Assembly (NCBI GenBank): GCA_023101885.1
Contig: JALPQD010000303.1
Coordinates: forward strand, 1,259,786-1,323,785
Reading direction: 5' to 3'
DNA length: 64,000 nucleotides
Origin: Typhlomys cinereus
Taxonomy: Eukaryota; Chordata; Mammalia; Rodentia; Platacanthomyidae
Positions 32,361-44,199 of this stretch are shown in pieces (within the stretch, counting starts at the first letter, position 1; each line of letters starts with the position of its first letter). The notes under the pieces were generated by a model. That model was not told the origin of the DNA. It saw only the letters and a program-made list of their open reading frames with translations, and searched no databases. Made by a program: the position numbers and the translations under genes.

Positions 32361-33100
32361 AGATAATCTAGTGGTTTAATAAGTTGATTAGCCATTTGAT
32401 CTGTTACTCACTAAGGATGCAGCCTCTCCTCACTGATAATTGTCCTCATCTAAGTACTGATGATGGCTGTAGTGTATCTTGCAAAATTTTTCTGTTCTTT
32501 AGAATTCATCGTGACTCTATAGGTAAACTTAAGGACAAGAGCTTATCTCCATATTTTTACCATAGTTGCAATTTTTGCATAGATCATTTTTTTGCATAGA
32601 TGTAAAATGAAGGCAGGTTTTTATTCTACTGTTAAAGAATCAATGCTTTTTAGAAAAGCAGCTTCTAAGTCCCTGTTTCAAGAATCCTTATTAATAGTAT
32701 AACTTAATGTTTGTATACTTTTATAAGCATACTTTACATACTTTGAAATAAACATTTGTGCAACATTTCATCAACTTTTTAAAGTATAAACCTTCTCTCA
32801 AACCTTTAAACATTCTCCTAAAATACTTTAATCATGTGATTGTATAGTATTTTACCATACTGAGTATACTATATTCTTATAGAACCTGTTTCTTTTTGTT
32901 GACTGTGTAAACAAGGTTTGCCTATGATAGGTATTATTGATATAAAAATCTATGTGCGAATTTTGATATACAGTATTGATTGGCTGAAGGAGTAAAAACA
33001 CTTTAGAGTAATTCTTTTTTTTGAGACTGTATGAGAGCAGAGTTGCCAAAAGAAGAATGGCAAGTATGGGTTTTTTATTTTCAGAATTATTAGAAATAGG
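32361..33100. other. AT-rich sequence, no feature recognised
   Basis: No convincing gene or repeat. Confidence 0.4.
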
Positions 33101-33104
33101 TGTG

Positions 33105-33920
33105 ATGGTTAATCTCAGTTGTCAACTTGATGAGATCTACATTCACCTGCAAACAAACTTCAGGGGTATTCCTATGGAGGGGAAACTTGCGGAAGAGAGG
33201 GCGGCAAGATTGTAAGAGCCTAAAGATGGGGAGGACCAACGATATGCAAGATACTCCACAAGTTAGGACTGCAGTAGCCATAATCGTAGTTTGCACTACC
33301 TGTGCAATGACTGACATGTCAATGGCTCCCCAAAGTCTAGTACGGATTACGGGCACTAGGATCCTTAGAGGCAAGGGATTAACAGTCATAATAGTGTTCC
33401 CATACTAAAGGGGAGCCCAAGAAAGGGTTCTGGGCAATGCCACTGAGTCCTTACACCTCACTAGAGTGGAGGACTCAGAGGGAAGTTTGGCATTCACACT
33501 AAAGGATGCTCCAGGAAATGGGAGGGGGAAGGGGGGGCACTAGGAGAAAGGGAGAAAAGGGGTGAAAGGGAGGGGAAAAGGGGGGGAGGGTGCAAGGGAG
33601 ACTGGGGAGGGCTGGAGGGAGGGAGGGAACTGGGGTACCTATTAAGCTTGTATGATTGGGGAAAAATAAATAAATATAATAAAAAAGAGAAATTAAATAA
33701 AATTTCCAATTAGTTGTTTACAAAAAGGAGAATGTGAGTTGTGCAAAGATATCCATTACTCGTTTTCTGTGTATGCAGTGTGATCTGCTGCTGCCAGGAT
33801 GTCATGTCACGAAGGATTCTACCATTGTACTATGAACCAAAATGAGTTCTTTCCCTTTTAAGTATCTTTTGTTGAGGTATTTATTCACAGCAACAGAAAA
33901 AGAAACTAATACAGAAAATT
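33105..33920 (+). mobile_element. ERVL/MaLR LTR interrupted by L1 sequence
   Basis: The left part starts GTGATGGTTAATCTCAGTTG and TCAACTTGATGAGATCTA, the typical rodent ERVL/MaLR LTR 5' end. The right part, 33,730-33,907, has ACAGCAACAGAAAAAGAAAC and TAATACAG, then AAAATTGGCACCAAGAAGT, which matches an LTR 3' end plus primer-binding region. L1 3' UTR sequence lies between them. No target-site duplication was found for that L1. Confidence 0.5.
33172..33690 (+). mobile_element. Truncated L1 3' UTR with G-rich tract
   Basis: It shares with 37.8-38.3 kb and 54.6-55.1 kb the order GCGGAAGAG, AAGATTGTAAGAGC, GCAAGATACTCCACA, CACTAGGATCCTTAGAGGCA and AAAGGATGCTCC. A G/A-rich tract at about 33,518-33,632 and an AATAAATAAA tail follow. 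Confidence 0.85.
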
Positions 33921-34559
33921 GGCACCAAGAAGTAGATTCACTAGTGATAAACCTTACCATGTAGTTCTTTGATCTTTGGAACCATTTTATGACTGAAATG
34001 CAGAAGAGTTTGGTACTTTAGGTTAGAAAACTCCTAGCATACAGGTGATCTTACTACTTCAATCAAAATGTGGAAACTTTATTTCATTTGTACCTTTTTA
34101 CCTTCTGTATTTTGAAGCATCATTTAATAAGTATCAGAGATAGTATTCTTTTTGTTTTAATACTCAAATGTGATTAGTAAAGTCATAATGAAAATAATTT
34201 TGCATATGTAGTCATATGCCCATTTTCTAGTTTTCCCTCTTCCTTCTTGATAATACAAGATTGTTTCTTTTATCATTTCCTAATTGAAAAACTTTCTTTA
34301 GTCAATCTCCAAAGCTAGATCTGCTGGGATCAGATTTTCCAGAGAATGGCTTTATATCCCCTTTATTTACAATAAATATTTTTTCCAGATATACAATTCA
34401 CAATTGTTAAAACATTCAGAAATTGTCATGTTGTTTCTGGCTGGCCTCTATTATTTCAGATGATATGTCTGCTATCATTCATATTGATATTTCTCTATTG
34501 TAATGCTTAGTTCTTTCCTGACAGCTTTAAAAATATTTTTGCTTAGTTTTTAAAGGTCT

Positions 34560-34720
34560 AATTAGTATAATGAATGGCATGGATTTGGAGAGAGTTTTTA
34601 TTCACTTGTCAGAGTCTTATATGATCTACACTAGCTTCAAATTTGCCATATAATGGAGAATGACCTTGAACTCCTGAGATTACGTACTTATGCCACAATA
34701 TGTGGCTTGACATGAATGTG
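34560..34720 (-). mobile_element. B1-like SINE fragment, antisense
   Basis: CTAGCTTCAAATTTGCCATA, GACCTTGAACTCCTGAGATT and a GCCACAATATGTGGC end resemble the complement of an old B1. Confidence 0.5.
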
Positions 34721-34749
34721 GTACTTATTCTCTATTGTGGATGTGCAAC

Positions 34750-35330
34750 CATCTCTGTTATGCTTGTTATCAGAGTTATTGGAGTCAAGTCCTGAGCCCT
34801 GGCAGGCTGAACAAACCAGGTTCAGCCATTCATCTCTATAGACAATTAAAACAGCAAAATAATAGTGAAAAGCTTAAACAGGAGATTTGTTCAAATTGGT
34901 CATATTAGGAAGAAGAACAGAAAGGTTCAGTGACACCCCCAGTCTGTCTTTGGGGGTCCTAACATAATGTTTAGGTTTAAATAGAGGGCATGAGGTATAC
35001 ATAACTATCAGTCTCTGTCAAGGTGTGGTTTCACCCATCATCATTGTCTGGGCTTTAGTTGTCCCCATATGGTGGTTTGACAAGCTATCAGAACTGTGTG
35101 AAAGTTCTTTCCAGAAGGAAAACTCACTTTCTGGAAGGAACCAGGCTCCCAGGCTTGTCTGTCTCACAGCATGAGATTTCTGGAAAATTCCAGTACCTCC
35201 TATTGTTAAACTGATAATCAAAGAGAGGGGTGCAAGTGTGTGGAATATCTTTATTCCTGTCAAGATGATTATATATAAAGATTTAGAATTCTTTGGAATC
35301 AGTTCTATAATTATCATTATTACTTTTTTA
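34750..35330 (-). mobile_element. Unclassified LTR-like repeat family A, copy 2
   Basis: It aligns with copy 3 over GTTTAGGTTTAAATAGAGGG, CATGAGGTATACATAACTA, and the end GGAATATCTTTATTCCTGTC. The intervening text is diverged. Confidence 0.45.
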
Positions 35331-35859
35331 TAATTTCAACTTCTTGATGAAATATTTTAAATTTATCTGAAGAAAAGTTTTGAAGGATTATGATGACTAC
35401 TCAAAAATTCTTGCCAGATAACTCCAGCATCATATTGATTATGGTTGCTATCAGTTTATTAACCAATCTTTCTCATTCAGTTTTTCTTGGTTCTTGCATA
35501 AGTCATTTTTTGGTGTTGCCCAAGGGCATAGGAAGGATCTTCCCAACCCAGGTCCCTGGAAATGTCAGATGGAAGCGGAACCATAGGCCCATGATAATAA
35601 AGAAGCTTCTCAGGTCAGACACTTACTGGGGCAAAATTTCTTTTGTCAGTGCTCTACAAGCATTCCATATCTCTAGGTGAAAAAAAAATGTCTCTTAGTC
35701 TGGGCAGCTTATGGTGGCAGGCCTATTCTCCAGTCTAGAATCTTTTGGTGGGTATAGACGTCTCAGGCCCAAAGGGAAGATACATACTTCCCCTGACTAT
35801 TTTACTATTATTTTGAGACAGGGTCTCTCTTTGTAGCCTAAGTGTTCCCAGAGTTGTTA

Positions 35860-36320
35860 GGGATGAGCCCAAATCCCGGCAACCCTGATAAGCTAGACCT
35901 GGCCTCAATAGACCAACAAAAGAGACAAATGAGAGTAAAAAGCAGAGAAAGGAGATTTTTTTTTCAATATGACAGTATTGGGAAAGGAAACAAATGAAGA
36001 CCCTCTGCCCCACACCAAGTCCATCTTCAAGGTCCTGACATTTAAATAGAAAGCAAGAGGTTTGCATAACTAAGCAGTCCTTGACCATCACTGTAGGGCT
36101 TCAGTATCCCCTTCAAGGTGGTCTGGTAAGTCGTTAAAACTGAAAACACAAATTCCTTCTCTAGCTGACATGAGTCTTTGGTCTTTACCTTCTCCTATGA
36201 TGATATGCACAGGAAGATACCAATTTATTTATTTCAATAGTTGGATAGCCAAATGGAAGGGCACAAGTATCTCTTTGAAATACCTTTATTCCTGCTAGGA
36301 AGGTTGTACTAGGTGGCCTA
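35860..36320 (-). mobile_element. Unclassified LTR-like repeat family A, copy 3
   Basis: Shared blocks with copy 2: GACATTTAAATAGAAAGCAA, GAGGTTTGCATAACTAAGCA and AAATACCTTTATTCCTGC. It lies about 530 bases after copy 2 in the same orientation. Confidence 0.45.
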
Positions 36321-36400
36321 GAACGCAGTATGAATTTCAAACTGGCTTCTTATATCAGCCTCCTGAGTATTGGGATTACAGACATGAGCTACCAGTCAGC
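36305..36400 (-). mobile_element. B1-like SINE fragment, antisense
   Basis: GTGGCCTAGAACGCAGTATG, ATCAGCCTCCTGAGTATTGG and GATTACAGACATGAGCTACC are the complement of B1. Confidence 0.7.
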
Positions 36401-36482
36401 TTGTTGTTTGTTTGTTTGTTTGTTTTGTTTTGTTTTGTTTTGTTTTGTTTTGTTTTGTTTTGTTTTGTTTTGTTTTGTTTTT
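36401..36482. repeat. (GTTTT)n pentanucleotide repeat
   Basis: About four GTTT units run into some twelve GTTTT units. The reading frame over it (Phe/Cys/Leu repeats) is an artefact. Confidence 0.97.
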
Positions 36483-37218
36483 AAGCAGGGCTCCCAATCT
36501 ATCCCTCTTACTAATGATATTCCTAGGCTCACATGACGGTGTTGGAGGGACTAATGTTGAATCAGGAGAGCGATAAGCCTACCTGAGTTACTTTCTGTTG
36601 CTGGGTTGAGGGTCAATAATGCTGGGTCTATGTTGTCTTCCATTTGCTGTGAGGACGTGAAGCAAGAGCACAATAGGTACCTTTTTGCCAATCCTTTGGG
36701 CTCCTCCCCACTTCTCTTGACCCTAGTATGGTAACTGTCTGTTGAGTAATCCTCACAGCTGCCTTAAAATGTCAAATTTTACCTGTTCCTGATTATGCTA
36801 AATACATACTCTCCTAGAGTGATGTGGTGGGGAGCCAAACTCAAGTATCCTTTTGAGAACATGTAGTGAGTGGTTGTGCTGTGTTCAGTTAAAAGCTTGT
36901 ATTTGATGGTTAAAGTGGCACTAAAGAGCATACCATGAAAACAAGGGTGGGAAAAAAGTATTGTAAACTCTTCCTCATAGTCTCATAGGTTCACAAAAGC
37001 ACAAAATCCCAGTAAGTTTGTACTGAGATTTCATTTTCCTCCTTAATATTTGTATTTCTGAATAGACAGGAGGTTTAACATGTTCTGAGTTTTTTCAGAA
37101 GCAAATTATAGGAATGGCAGACACTATAACAGTTTACTGCTTTCATTTTTTATATGTTTGTGTTGCTGATAGACGGTCTGATTGTCTATAATCAACATAG
37201 AACTAGTTTCATTTAAAA

Positions 37219-38303
37219 ATTATATTGAGTGAAGTATCCCAGACACGGAAAATTAAGCACTGTATGTACTCCCTAATAGGCGGATCCTAGTTCCAAACCC
37301 ACCTAGAGACACTCAAAGACAAATCTCTGTAATACCTATAGTAATTGCAAGGATTATGAACAGGAGGGATGGGGAAGGAGGGCACCACCAGAAACAAGGA
37401 GAGAGGGGACCAAGTTACAGCAGAGCAAATAGGCCACCATCAAGGACTGCAAGTAAGTAATGAGACATCTGGTTACGTTTACTGACTTTCCTTCCTGATC
37501 ATTTGCAACTGAGGGGGTATGATCTCACCAGAAGGGGAGGGCATATAGGCTGCCAGATAGAAAGTAATCACTTTGCAAATGGGTGGTTGACCCCTCTCTC
37601 ACCGTGGTCTCTTACTTTTATTCCATCTGCCTTTGAATATGCTCTTATAACAAGACTCTAATTTAACAGGTTTTTATCTCTGGCCAGGGGATGACATCCA
37701 ATACCCATCAGGATGGAGCCAAGGGCATTTCAGGAGCAGCAAAACTGAAAAAAAAAACCAACAAGCCATAATTCAGAACATCAGATACTCTATATCATAA
37801 GCTAGCCTAATCTCTCCCCATCCTGAAGCTCAAGGAAATTTGCAGAAGAGGGGGTGGTAAGATTGTAAGAGCATAAGGATGGGAGGAGCAATGATTTGCA
37901 AGATACTCCACACAAGTTAGGGCCGAAGCAATCATAATAGGACTTTGCATGACCTGCGCAATGATCCCACAAAGTCTAGCATGAACTAAAGGCACTAAGA
38001 TCCTTGGAGGCTAGGGACTGACAATCACAGTAGTGTTCCTAAGCTTAAGGGGAACACAGGAAAGGGTTCTGGGAAGTGCCCCCGGGTCCTTGCACCTCAT
38101 CGGAGAGGAGGACCCAGAGGAGAGTTTGGTATGCCCATTAAAGGATGCTCCGGGGATTGGGGGGGGGTACTGGGAGGGAGGCACTGGGGGATGGGGAGGG
38201 ACGGGGGAAGGGAGGTGGAGAGCAGGGGGGTCGGGGGAGGTGGAGGGAGGGAGGGGACCGGTGTGCCTGTTAAGTTTGTATGAGCAGAAATAAAAAAAAA
38301 AAA
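37219..38303 (+). mobile_element. 5'-truncated L1 (3' end and 3' UTR)
   Basis: It opens in the L1 3' region (GAGTGAAGTATCCCAGACAC, CTGTATGTACTCCCTAATAG), contains the full lineage-specific 3' UTR and a G-rich polypurine tract at about 38,156-38,262, and ends in AAATAAAAAAAAAAAA. The flanks match over 19 bases with one mismatch: GAACTAGTTTCATTTAAAA at 37,200 and GAACTACTTTCATTTAAAA at 38,304. Confidence 0.92.
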
Positions 38304-38339
38304 GAACTACTTTCATTTAAAACGTATTTTGAAAGATCA

Positions 38340-38690
38340 GCATTGCAGTTACTTTTCTTTTGTTGCTGTGAGTCAATGTTCATATACCAACAACTTACGG
38401 GATTTATTTGGTTAATATTTCCAGAGAAGATATAGTCCATTATGGTGAGAATCGCATAGCAGAAGGCGTGACTGGAGTCACAAACGGAAGGCCAGTTCAA
38501 GTCACTGCAGCCACAAGAAGATGGAAAGCAAGTAAGAGAAAAGAAGCAGCACCAGACTACCAAATGCACATTCCCAGACCTTTCTTTAGCAAGATGCTAT
38601 CTCTTAAGGGCATCACAACCTTCACAAATATTGACACCAACTAAGATTCAAACACATGAGCCTGTGAGGAACAACTCATACTCAAACCCT
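38340..38690 (-). mobile_element. ERVL/MaLR-type LTR fragment, antisense
   Basis: CTTTTGTTGCTGTGAGTCAA, GGGATTTATTTGGTTAATAT and GTCCATTATGGTGAGAATCG resemble the complement of a rodent LTR 3' half, where TTGCTGTGA lies just inside the end. The rest is diverged. Confidence 0.45.
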
Positions 38691-38959
38691 GCAGTCAGTT
38701 TTGGTTTTGATATTGTTAAAGAAAACACTGTGGTTGGTGGGTTTGTCTTGAGAATCAAGATCCATCTCACATTCTACTGCCTCTATGGAGTATTCCTAAA
38801 TGAGCCCACCCAGAGTCATCCTCCCCGTCCTCTTGCATTCTGCCTACAGCTGGAATCTATGCTGTAATGAACTATAATGCTATCTCTCCTGAAAGAACGT
38901 CTAACTCTTTCTTAGTGTTTTATGTAGTTACATTTGGAATAATGTTCGTGATCTTTTCA

Positions 38960-40080
38960 TGTTATAGGGTCAGATTTCACTGACCCTCAATCTCTGCTTT
39001 CCCTTTGCCTCAGCTCATGGTCCTTCCTAAACCTTGAGACACAAAGTAGTCATTATTACAGCGTTAGTGCCTGGGTAGAATAGTACTCAACAAATAGCTA
39101 TTGGGTTAATGATAAATTAAGTAAAGTTTATTATTTTGCTATCTCAAATGTAGATTGAGCTTATTTTAGAACTTTGAGAAATATAAAAAAATAGGGGAAA
39201 ATCTCTTTTAGTTCAACATTTGTGAGGCAAAACTTAATATGCCCCTAAAATATGAGTTCTTTTACTATTTATGATACTTTGGTTGATTTTCTTCATATGA
39301 TTATTGTTAGTCTACAGTTTAATACAATTCGAACTGTGTCATACATATTTTTCCTCCTGTTATGTTACATTTGCTTATATATGTTATTCTTTATTCCAAA
39401 AACAATTTTGGTCCTTCTGAGATATGCAAGTGTAGTATTTCCTTATTTTACTAAGATTTCACAGAGTAAACGGGCAAGTCAGTCTGGAAAACTTGCTCTC
39501 CATAGGAGGGTTGCAGGACATAGGACTGTATCTCATTCAGGAAGACAGTCAAATACTCCTAGCACAGTGCCTTTGTAACTGGTACTGTGGCAGTATCCTG
39601 GCACAGTGTCCTGGCACAGTGCCTTTGTAACTGAATTCCTTGTTTATACCCATCTATCTTTATCTCCTTTCCTGAAGGGATCATGTTTGAAGGCTTGGTC
39701 ATAGGAGCCTCCCTCTAGACCAGATCAGACTCATTCTATTCTGCAAGTATTTGCATCCAAAGGTGCTATTTGCATGCAAAGAATGTGAAATAAGACCCAA
39801 CCCAGCAACTGGAATGAATGAATATGTTCTTCCTTTCTTCCAGGTCTTTAGAGTGTGACTCTTGGCCATGGACCACACTTCCCAACCCTCTATTTTTCCA
39901 AGCTCTAATATTCTCTGGCTAAGAGACTGCAAAAGGAATACTATCTGTAGGTTTCTCAGAATCAGAGTCCTAAAATAATCTTTGTAGTGAGTGGCATAAG
40001 TGATTACACCATCATCCTTCCTGCTGCAGATTTGTCACACAAATTGTTTCCTTCTCTGATGTACTTTACATACACACACA
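38960..40080. other. Old L2-like tail, otherwise nothing recognised
   Basis: The stretch 39,050-39,115 (GCGTTAGTGCCTGG, then ACTCAACAAATAGCTATTGG) looks like an L2 tail. Elsewhere I see only a short duplication: CACAGTGCCTTTGTAACTG at about 39,563 and 39,614. Confidence 0.4.
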
Positions 40081-40559
40081 CTCATCTGTTCCAACTAACT
40101 TCATTAGATCTCAGCTCCATGGTGTTTCCTCAAGAAACCTTCCTTTGACTTTGATTTTATCCCAGGTTCAATTCAGTGGTCTTCTAACGTTGCTGGAGAT
40201 TCTTGGATATATTTTATAACTTGATGCCCAGTTCTCTGTGTCTCTAATAAAGAATTGATCAAGGCACAGAGCAGCAATAGTGAAAGAATAGATTTATTAA
40301 AAGTGAAAATAAAAGCACAGCTATGCTCCACAGAATGGCAGTGGGTTCAAGAAAGCACACAGCTCAAAAGCTCTCTCATCTCCCGGGCCTGGGGTTTTTC
40401 TTTACAAAAGGAAAGGGAGAGGTTCCCTGAAAAAGACTGATTTATCTTAAGCTGTTGTAAATGATTTATTTGTTTATTGGAAGGGATCTGTACTTGGGAT
40501 GATTCCGGATGCTTTCTTGGTGGCTGAGTCTTGGAGCAAACTTTCTTTTGGCTCGCAGC

Positions 40560-40805
40560 CATGACTATCTAATCCTATCTTTCCGCCTCACTAGAAAATC
40601 AATTTGTAACTTTCTTCACTGAACTCATCACAGTTTATATATTCTGCATTTGTATATGTCTGTCCTCAATTAGGCTATAAAGTCGATAAGGGTAGAAACC
40701 TTCTCATTTTTTTGTTCATTATGTCTCCAATGCTTAGCACAGTACTACCCTAGAACATGATAATTCTCAAAAACTATGGTGTGAATAAATGAATGAATAA
40801 TGGAC
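40560..40805 (+). mobile_element. L2 3' end
   Basis: TTAGGCTATAAAGTCGATAA, GGGTAGAAACCTTCTC, CCAATGCTTAGCACAGTACT and AATAAATGAATGAATAA follow the order of the L2 terminal region. Confidence 0.7.
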
Positions 40806-41108
40806 AAATGGAATGAGGAATAAGGAGTGAGTATTGTTAGTGATCAGTGATTATCAGACCTGGAGGTCATGGGAGATAGACATCACCTCTGTTTCACTGG
40901 TAACACTAGAATTGGACCCGACTTCTAGTTCTGGTCCTGTGTAGAGACATGATGGTCTCCATCCTATCACCTGGCTTGTCCCACACAGGAAAGCTGATTC
41001 ACCAGAAGACATGCTAAGGAGATAGGAGAAGTAATTATCCCCTTGACGAGATCAAGTATGTGACTATCTTTCTAAGAAGCCGTTTTCTTGGAGCAACATA
41101 GCACTATT

Positions 41109-41124
41109 AATCTTTCTACTTTTT
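41109..41124. repeat. Target-site duplication of the SUMO2 retrocopy, left
   Basis: AATCTTTCTACTTTTT recurs exactly at 42,134-42,149 on the other side of the retrocopy. Confidence 0.9.
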
Positions 41125-42133
41125 TTTTTTTAAACAAGAAGTTTATTTAAACAACGAGACGCTTGACTTGAAGGGGAAACTATCTAGGATTCATTTTTTA
41201 AGAGTAATTTACCCCTACTTAAAGACAGATTGCCCTACATGTAACAGCTATGTACAAAAAAGTTATAAAATTGTCCTTGGTTTTACAATGATAAATGAAA
41301 AACATTAAAATTCTCCAATCAAACAAGGTATGCAAGAATTTTTATGTTGTTGGGTTTTTTTTTTTGTTAAAACAATGAGCAAAATAACTTACTGGAATAT
41401 AAAGATAAGAGCTGAATGAGCATGCCACTAATGGAGAGAGAGAGTATTTTCACAAAACCAGTACTTTCCCCATACCATCTCCATGTGATGTCAACCAAAA
41501 CATAACATTGGCCATTTAAAAATTTTTTTTTAAAAAGCGCAATATGCTTGTGCACATACACCAGTTACTTTATGTACAATAAAGGAAGGGGAAGGGGAAA
41601 TGAAAGAATAGAGAAACTATACTGTAATAGTCAGGATGTGGTGGAACCAAATTGCGGCTTCTAATTGAGAATGTATTCTTGGTCTATAACAAAATTCTGG
41701 AGTAAAGTAGCAGGTTCCCTTTTTAGTAGACACCTCCTGTTTGCTGCTGGAACACATCAATTGTGTCTTCATCCTCCATTTCCAACTGTGCCGGTGTATC
41801 TGTTTCATTGATTGGTTGCCCATCAAATCGGAATCTGATCTGCCTCATTGACAAACCCTGTCGCTCACAATAGGCTTTCATTAGTTTACTCAGTGGTGTG
41901 TGCCTCTTAATCTTAAACTGTACCACAGAGCCATCCTGCCCGGCCACCTTCAAGTTAATGTGATCGTTGTTCTCAGTCTTCACTCCTTCCTTGGGTTTCT
42001 CGTCCGCCGTGGCGAGCGCCCGAGTCTCCGCAGCTGCCGCTTCACAAAGAGGCACCGGGTCCGCACCGAAGGAGCGCGCAAGCTGCACCCGAGGCGGCAG
42101 AAGAAGGAGGCGGCAGCGGTGGACGAGGCGGAG
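41125..42133 (-). pseudogene. SUMO2: SUMO2 processed retrocopy, ACG in place of ATG
   Basis: SUMO2 is a ubiquitin-like modifier attached to lysines of nuclear proteins and able to form chains. The copy is intronless. On the minus strand it has a GC-rich 5' UTR, a reading frame (42,010 to the TAA at 41,723-41,725), a 3' UTR of about 575 bases, AATAAA at 41,142-41,147 and a poly(A) run. Residues 2-95 agree with the mammalian SUMO2 protein I know. They include the chain-forming VKTE site (Lys11), the ubiquitin-like core and the C-terminal QQQTGG, cut before VY to expose Gly-Gly. No stop or frameshift is visible. The start codon is ACG (42,008-42,010) in the context GCCACGG. The frame stays open upstream to a GTG at 42,086-42,088, but no upstream in-frame ATG exists; the first inside is Met44. 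Exact 16-base flanking duplications show L1 retrotransposition. It is either a recent pseudogene or a candidate for non-ATG initiation. Confidence 0.95.
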
Positions 42134-42149
42134 AATCTTTCTACTTTTT
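42134..42149. repeat. Target-site duplication of the SUMO2 retrocopy, right
   Basis: The exact 16-base partner of 41,109-41,124, adjoining the 5' UTR end of the retrocopy. Confidence 0.9.
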
Positions 42150-43640
42150 GAATTCTAAATCCAAAGAGTGCAAGTTTTCCTTTCTTTCCTTTCTCTGCTC
42201 TTTCCTAAAGTATGAGCATGCTTCCCCTAGTGCCATGAGCACGCATGCTGTTCCCCTATGAGGATGCCTTTCACTCTCAGTGACTGGCCAACCTCCGTGC
42301 TAAACTCACAGGACACTTTTCATTCCTCTTCTCTTGTTGTCCTGACAACAGCTGGGATTTACAGTATACCTGCCTCTTTTTTTTTTTTTTTCTTTTCAGC
42401 TCTAATAAAATAGTCCATTTTGAAAACAAAAAGAGTACTTTGATTCCCCGTCAACTGTAGCAGTTAAGAGGTGGGGAGTCAAACAGCCATTTGAAGTCCA
42501 ACAATGAAACCTTGGATCATAGCAAAATCTCTCTGGTACTGGGAGCAGTACTACTGTATCCTAGGGTTGCAGAAGTATCAAATGAAGAGCTCTGTGATGG
42601 ATTTTGAAAGGAGTTAGACTCAAAAGTTCTCAACATGTGTCACCAATTATTATCATGGCTACCATTTCCCAAGGAGTATTATTTTTTATGTATCAATGTG
42701 TTGTGTAAGTATCTCAGTATAGAAAATGTCTAGAGGCTGAATTGCTATTTCACATGATTCATCTATTTGGAATTAGTTTTTATGGATTGAGTGAGGGAGA
42801 TTTAGTTTTATGCTTTTCCAAAGGAAGAGTGGTAAGAAGTCAACATCTTTGTTAATTTCTAGATCAGCAGAAATCAGACACCCAGTGTTTAGTCAGTGGT
42901 GACAATCACTTACTCAAATGCAGAATGCTTTGACAGCAAGGCAAGTCATAACAGCCCACCTTGGCCCTTGGGAGCTCACTTTGAAGTGCATATTACACAC
43001 CAAAACTGGATGATAGGAATCAATTGCATTTCCTCTGCTTGAAATTTTCAGTAAATAGCTCCCAGCCCTACCTTAGTACAATTTACTCTGTACCTGCCAA
43101 GCCATCTGGACTTGATATTCAGACACCAGGCCTGTCTTTTTGTGACATCAGAGCCTCATTCATCTTCAGATGTTTTCTAAATATTTAAAAAGCAAGACTA
43201 TTAACTTTGTTTGCAAAGGAAGATAATCTTGATTTCCTATATCCATCAATCTAAAGTTTTACCTATCAATTTTAATCTTGTCAGGTATAGCTCAAGAATG
43301 ACCCGTTATTTAAATTCCTTAATAAGCTTTGAAGATAATAACTTCAAAAATCATCAAAATCTTTTATATGATCTTGAGAGACAAAGAAATACAACTCTTT
43401 GACAAGACCATGCTCTTGTGTGGCTTAGTTTCTATTAACCTGTGCCACAGTTCTTATGTGAAGACCAGAGAACAGCTTTAAGAAGTTGGCTTTCCCCTTC
43501 CAGTATGCGAGCTTCAGATCTCAAACTCAGGTTTTTGTGAAGACACCTTTGTCCTCTTATTTATCTCACCACACCTATTCCCTGATTTTAAATTTGTTAA
43601 AAATAACTTTTAATAAACTCCAGCTCTTATTTATATTGTC
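42150..43640. other. No gene recognised; possibly old repeats
   Basis: A TTT(T)n patch at about 42,378-42,392 and a B3-like remnant at about 43,440-43,580 (complement words such as AGATCTCAAACTCAGG). Otherwise unique-looking. Confidence 0.4.
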
Positions 43641-43649
43641 TTGTCATAT

Positions 43650-44195
43650 TGAGTTAAGGTCTTAAGAGATTAAGGGAGCTCCCAGGTTGCCGCTGGGGAC
43701 AGCATGGGTAGCATCTTCATTCCTGACACCACTGATAATTCATATAGCCATAACCAGGCCATTTTTTAAAAATGTCTCCACCCTGACTGGAATGTAGTGA
43801 TTCCTTGAACTGTCCACGCATCCAAAATCCATGATTTCCTACCCTAACATCCTTGAGAGAGGATCTTTCGTTTGACATTCTTACACTCCTGCCCTGCACT
43901 GCCCTACTTCCCCAGCAACTGCTTAGCAAGGCCTAAAGGTCCTAAGCGACATCTTTTTGTCTGGGGCTCTGCAGATTTATCCTTCTTCCTGGGGCTGCTC
44001 ATATTTCTTCCCACCATCCTGTCCATGTTCTATTTTCTCTGTCTCTTATGGACTAATGTTTTCCCACTTATGGCTAAACTGTGTTTCTCTTGGCCACCAG
44101 GCACTCAGTTTTTCCTATGTCTCTCTCTTGTGTCACTTTCTCTTTATGATAGACTTTCACGTCAATCTTGTACATGGTCATAGAGTTGTTCCTAA
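43650..44195 (+). mobile_element. Unclassified LTR-like repeat family B, copy 1
   Basis: It aligns in order with 62,580-63,330. Shared words are AGCCATAACCAGGCCATTTT (AGCCACAACCAGGCCATTTG there), CTTGGCCACCAGGCACTCAG (CTTGGCCAACAGGCCCTCAG there) and ACTTTCACGTCAATCTTG (CCTTCACATCAACCTAAC there). Sense is inferred from AATAAAA before the end in copy 2. Confidence 0.5.
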
Positions 44196-44199
44196 TCCC

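Noticed and set aside
42011..42088. 26-residue N-terminal extension of the SUMO2 frame
   Set aside because: The upstream codon is GTG, not ATG, and this stretch corresponds to the parental 5' UTR. There is no evidence of translation.
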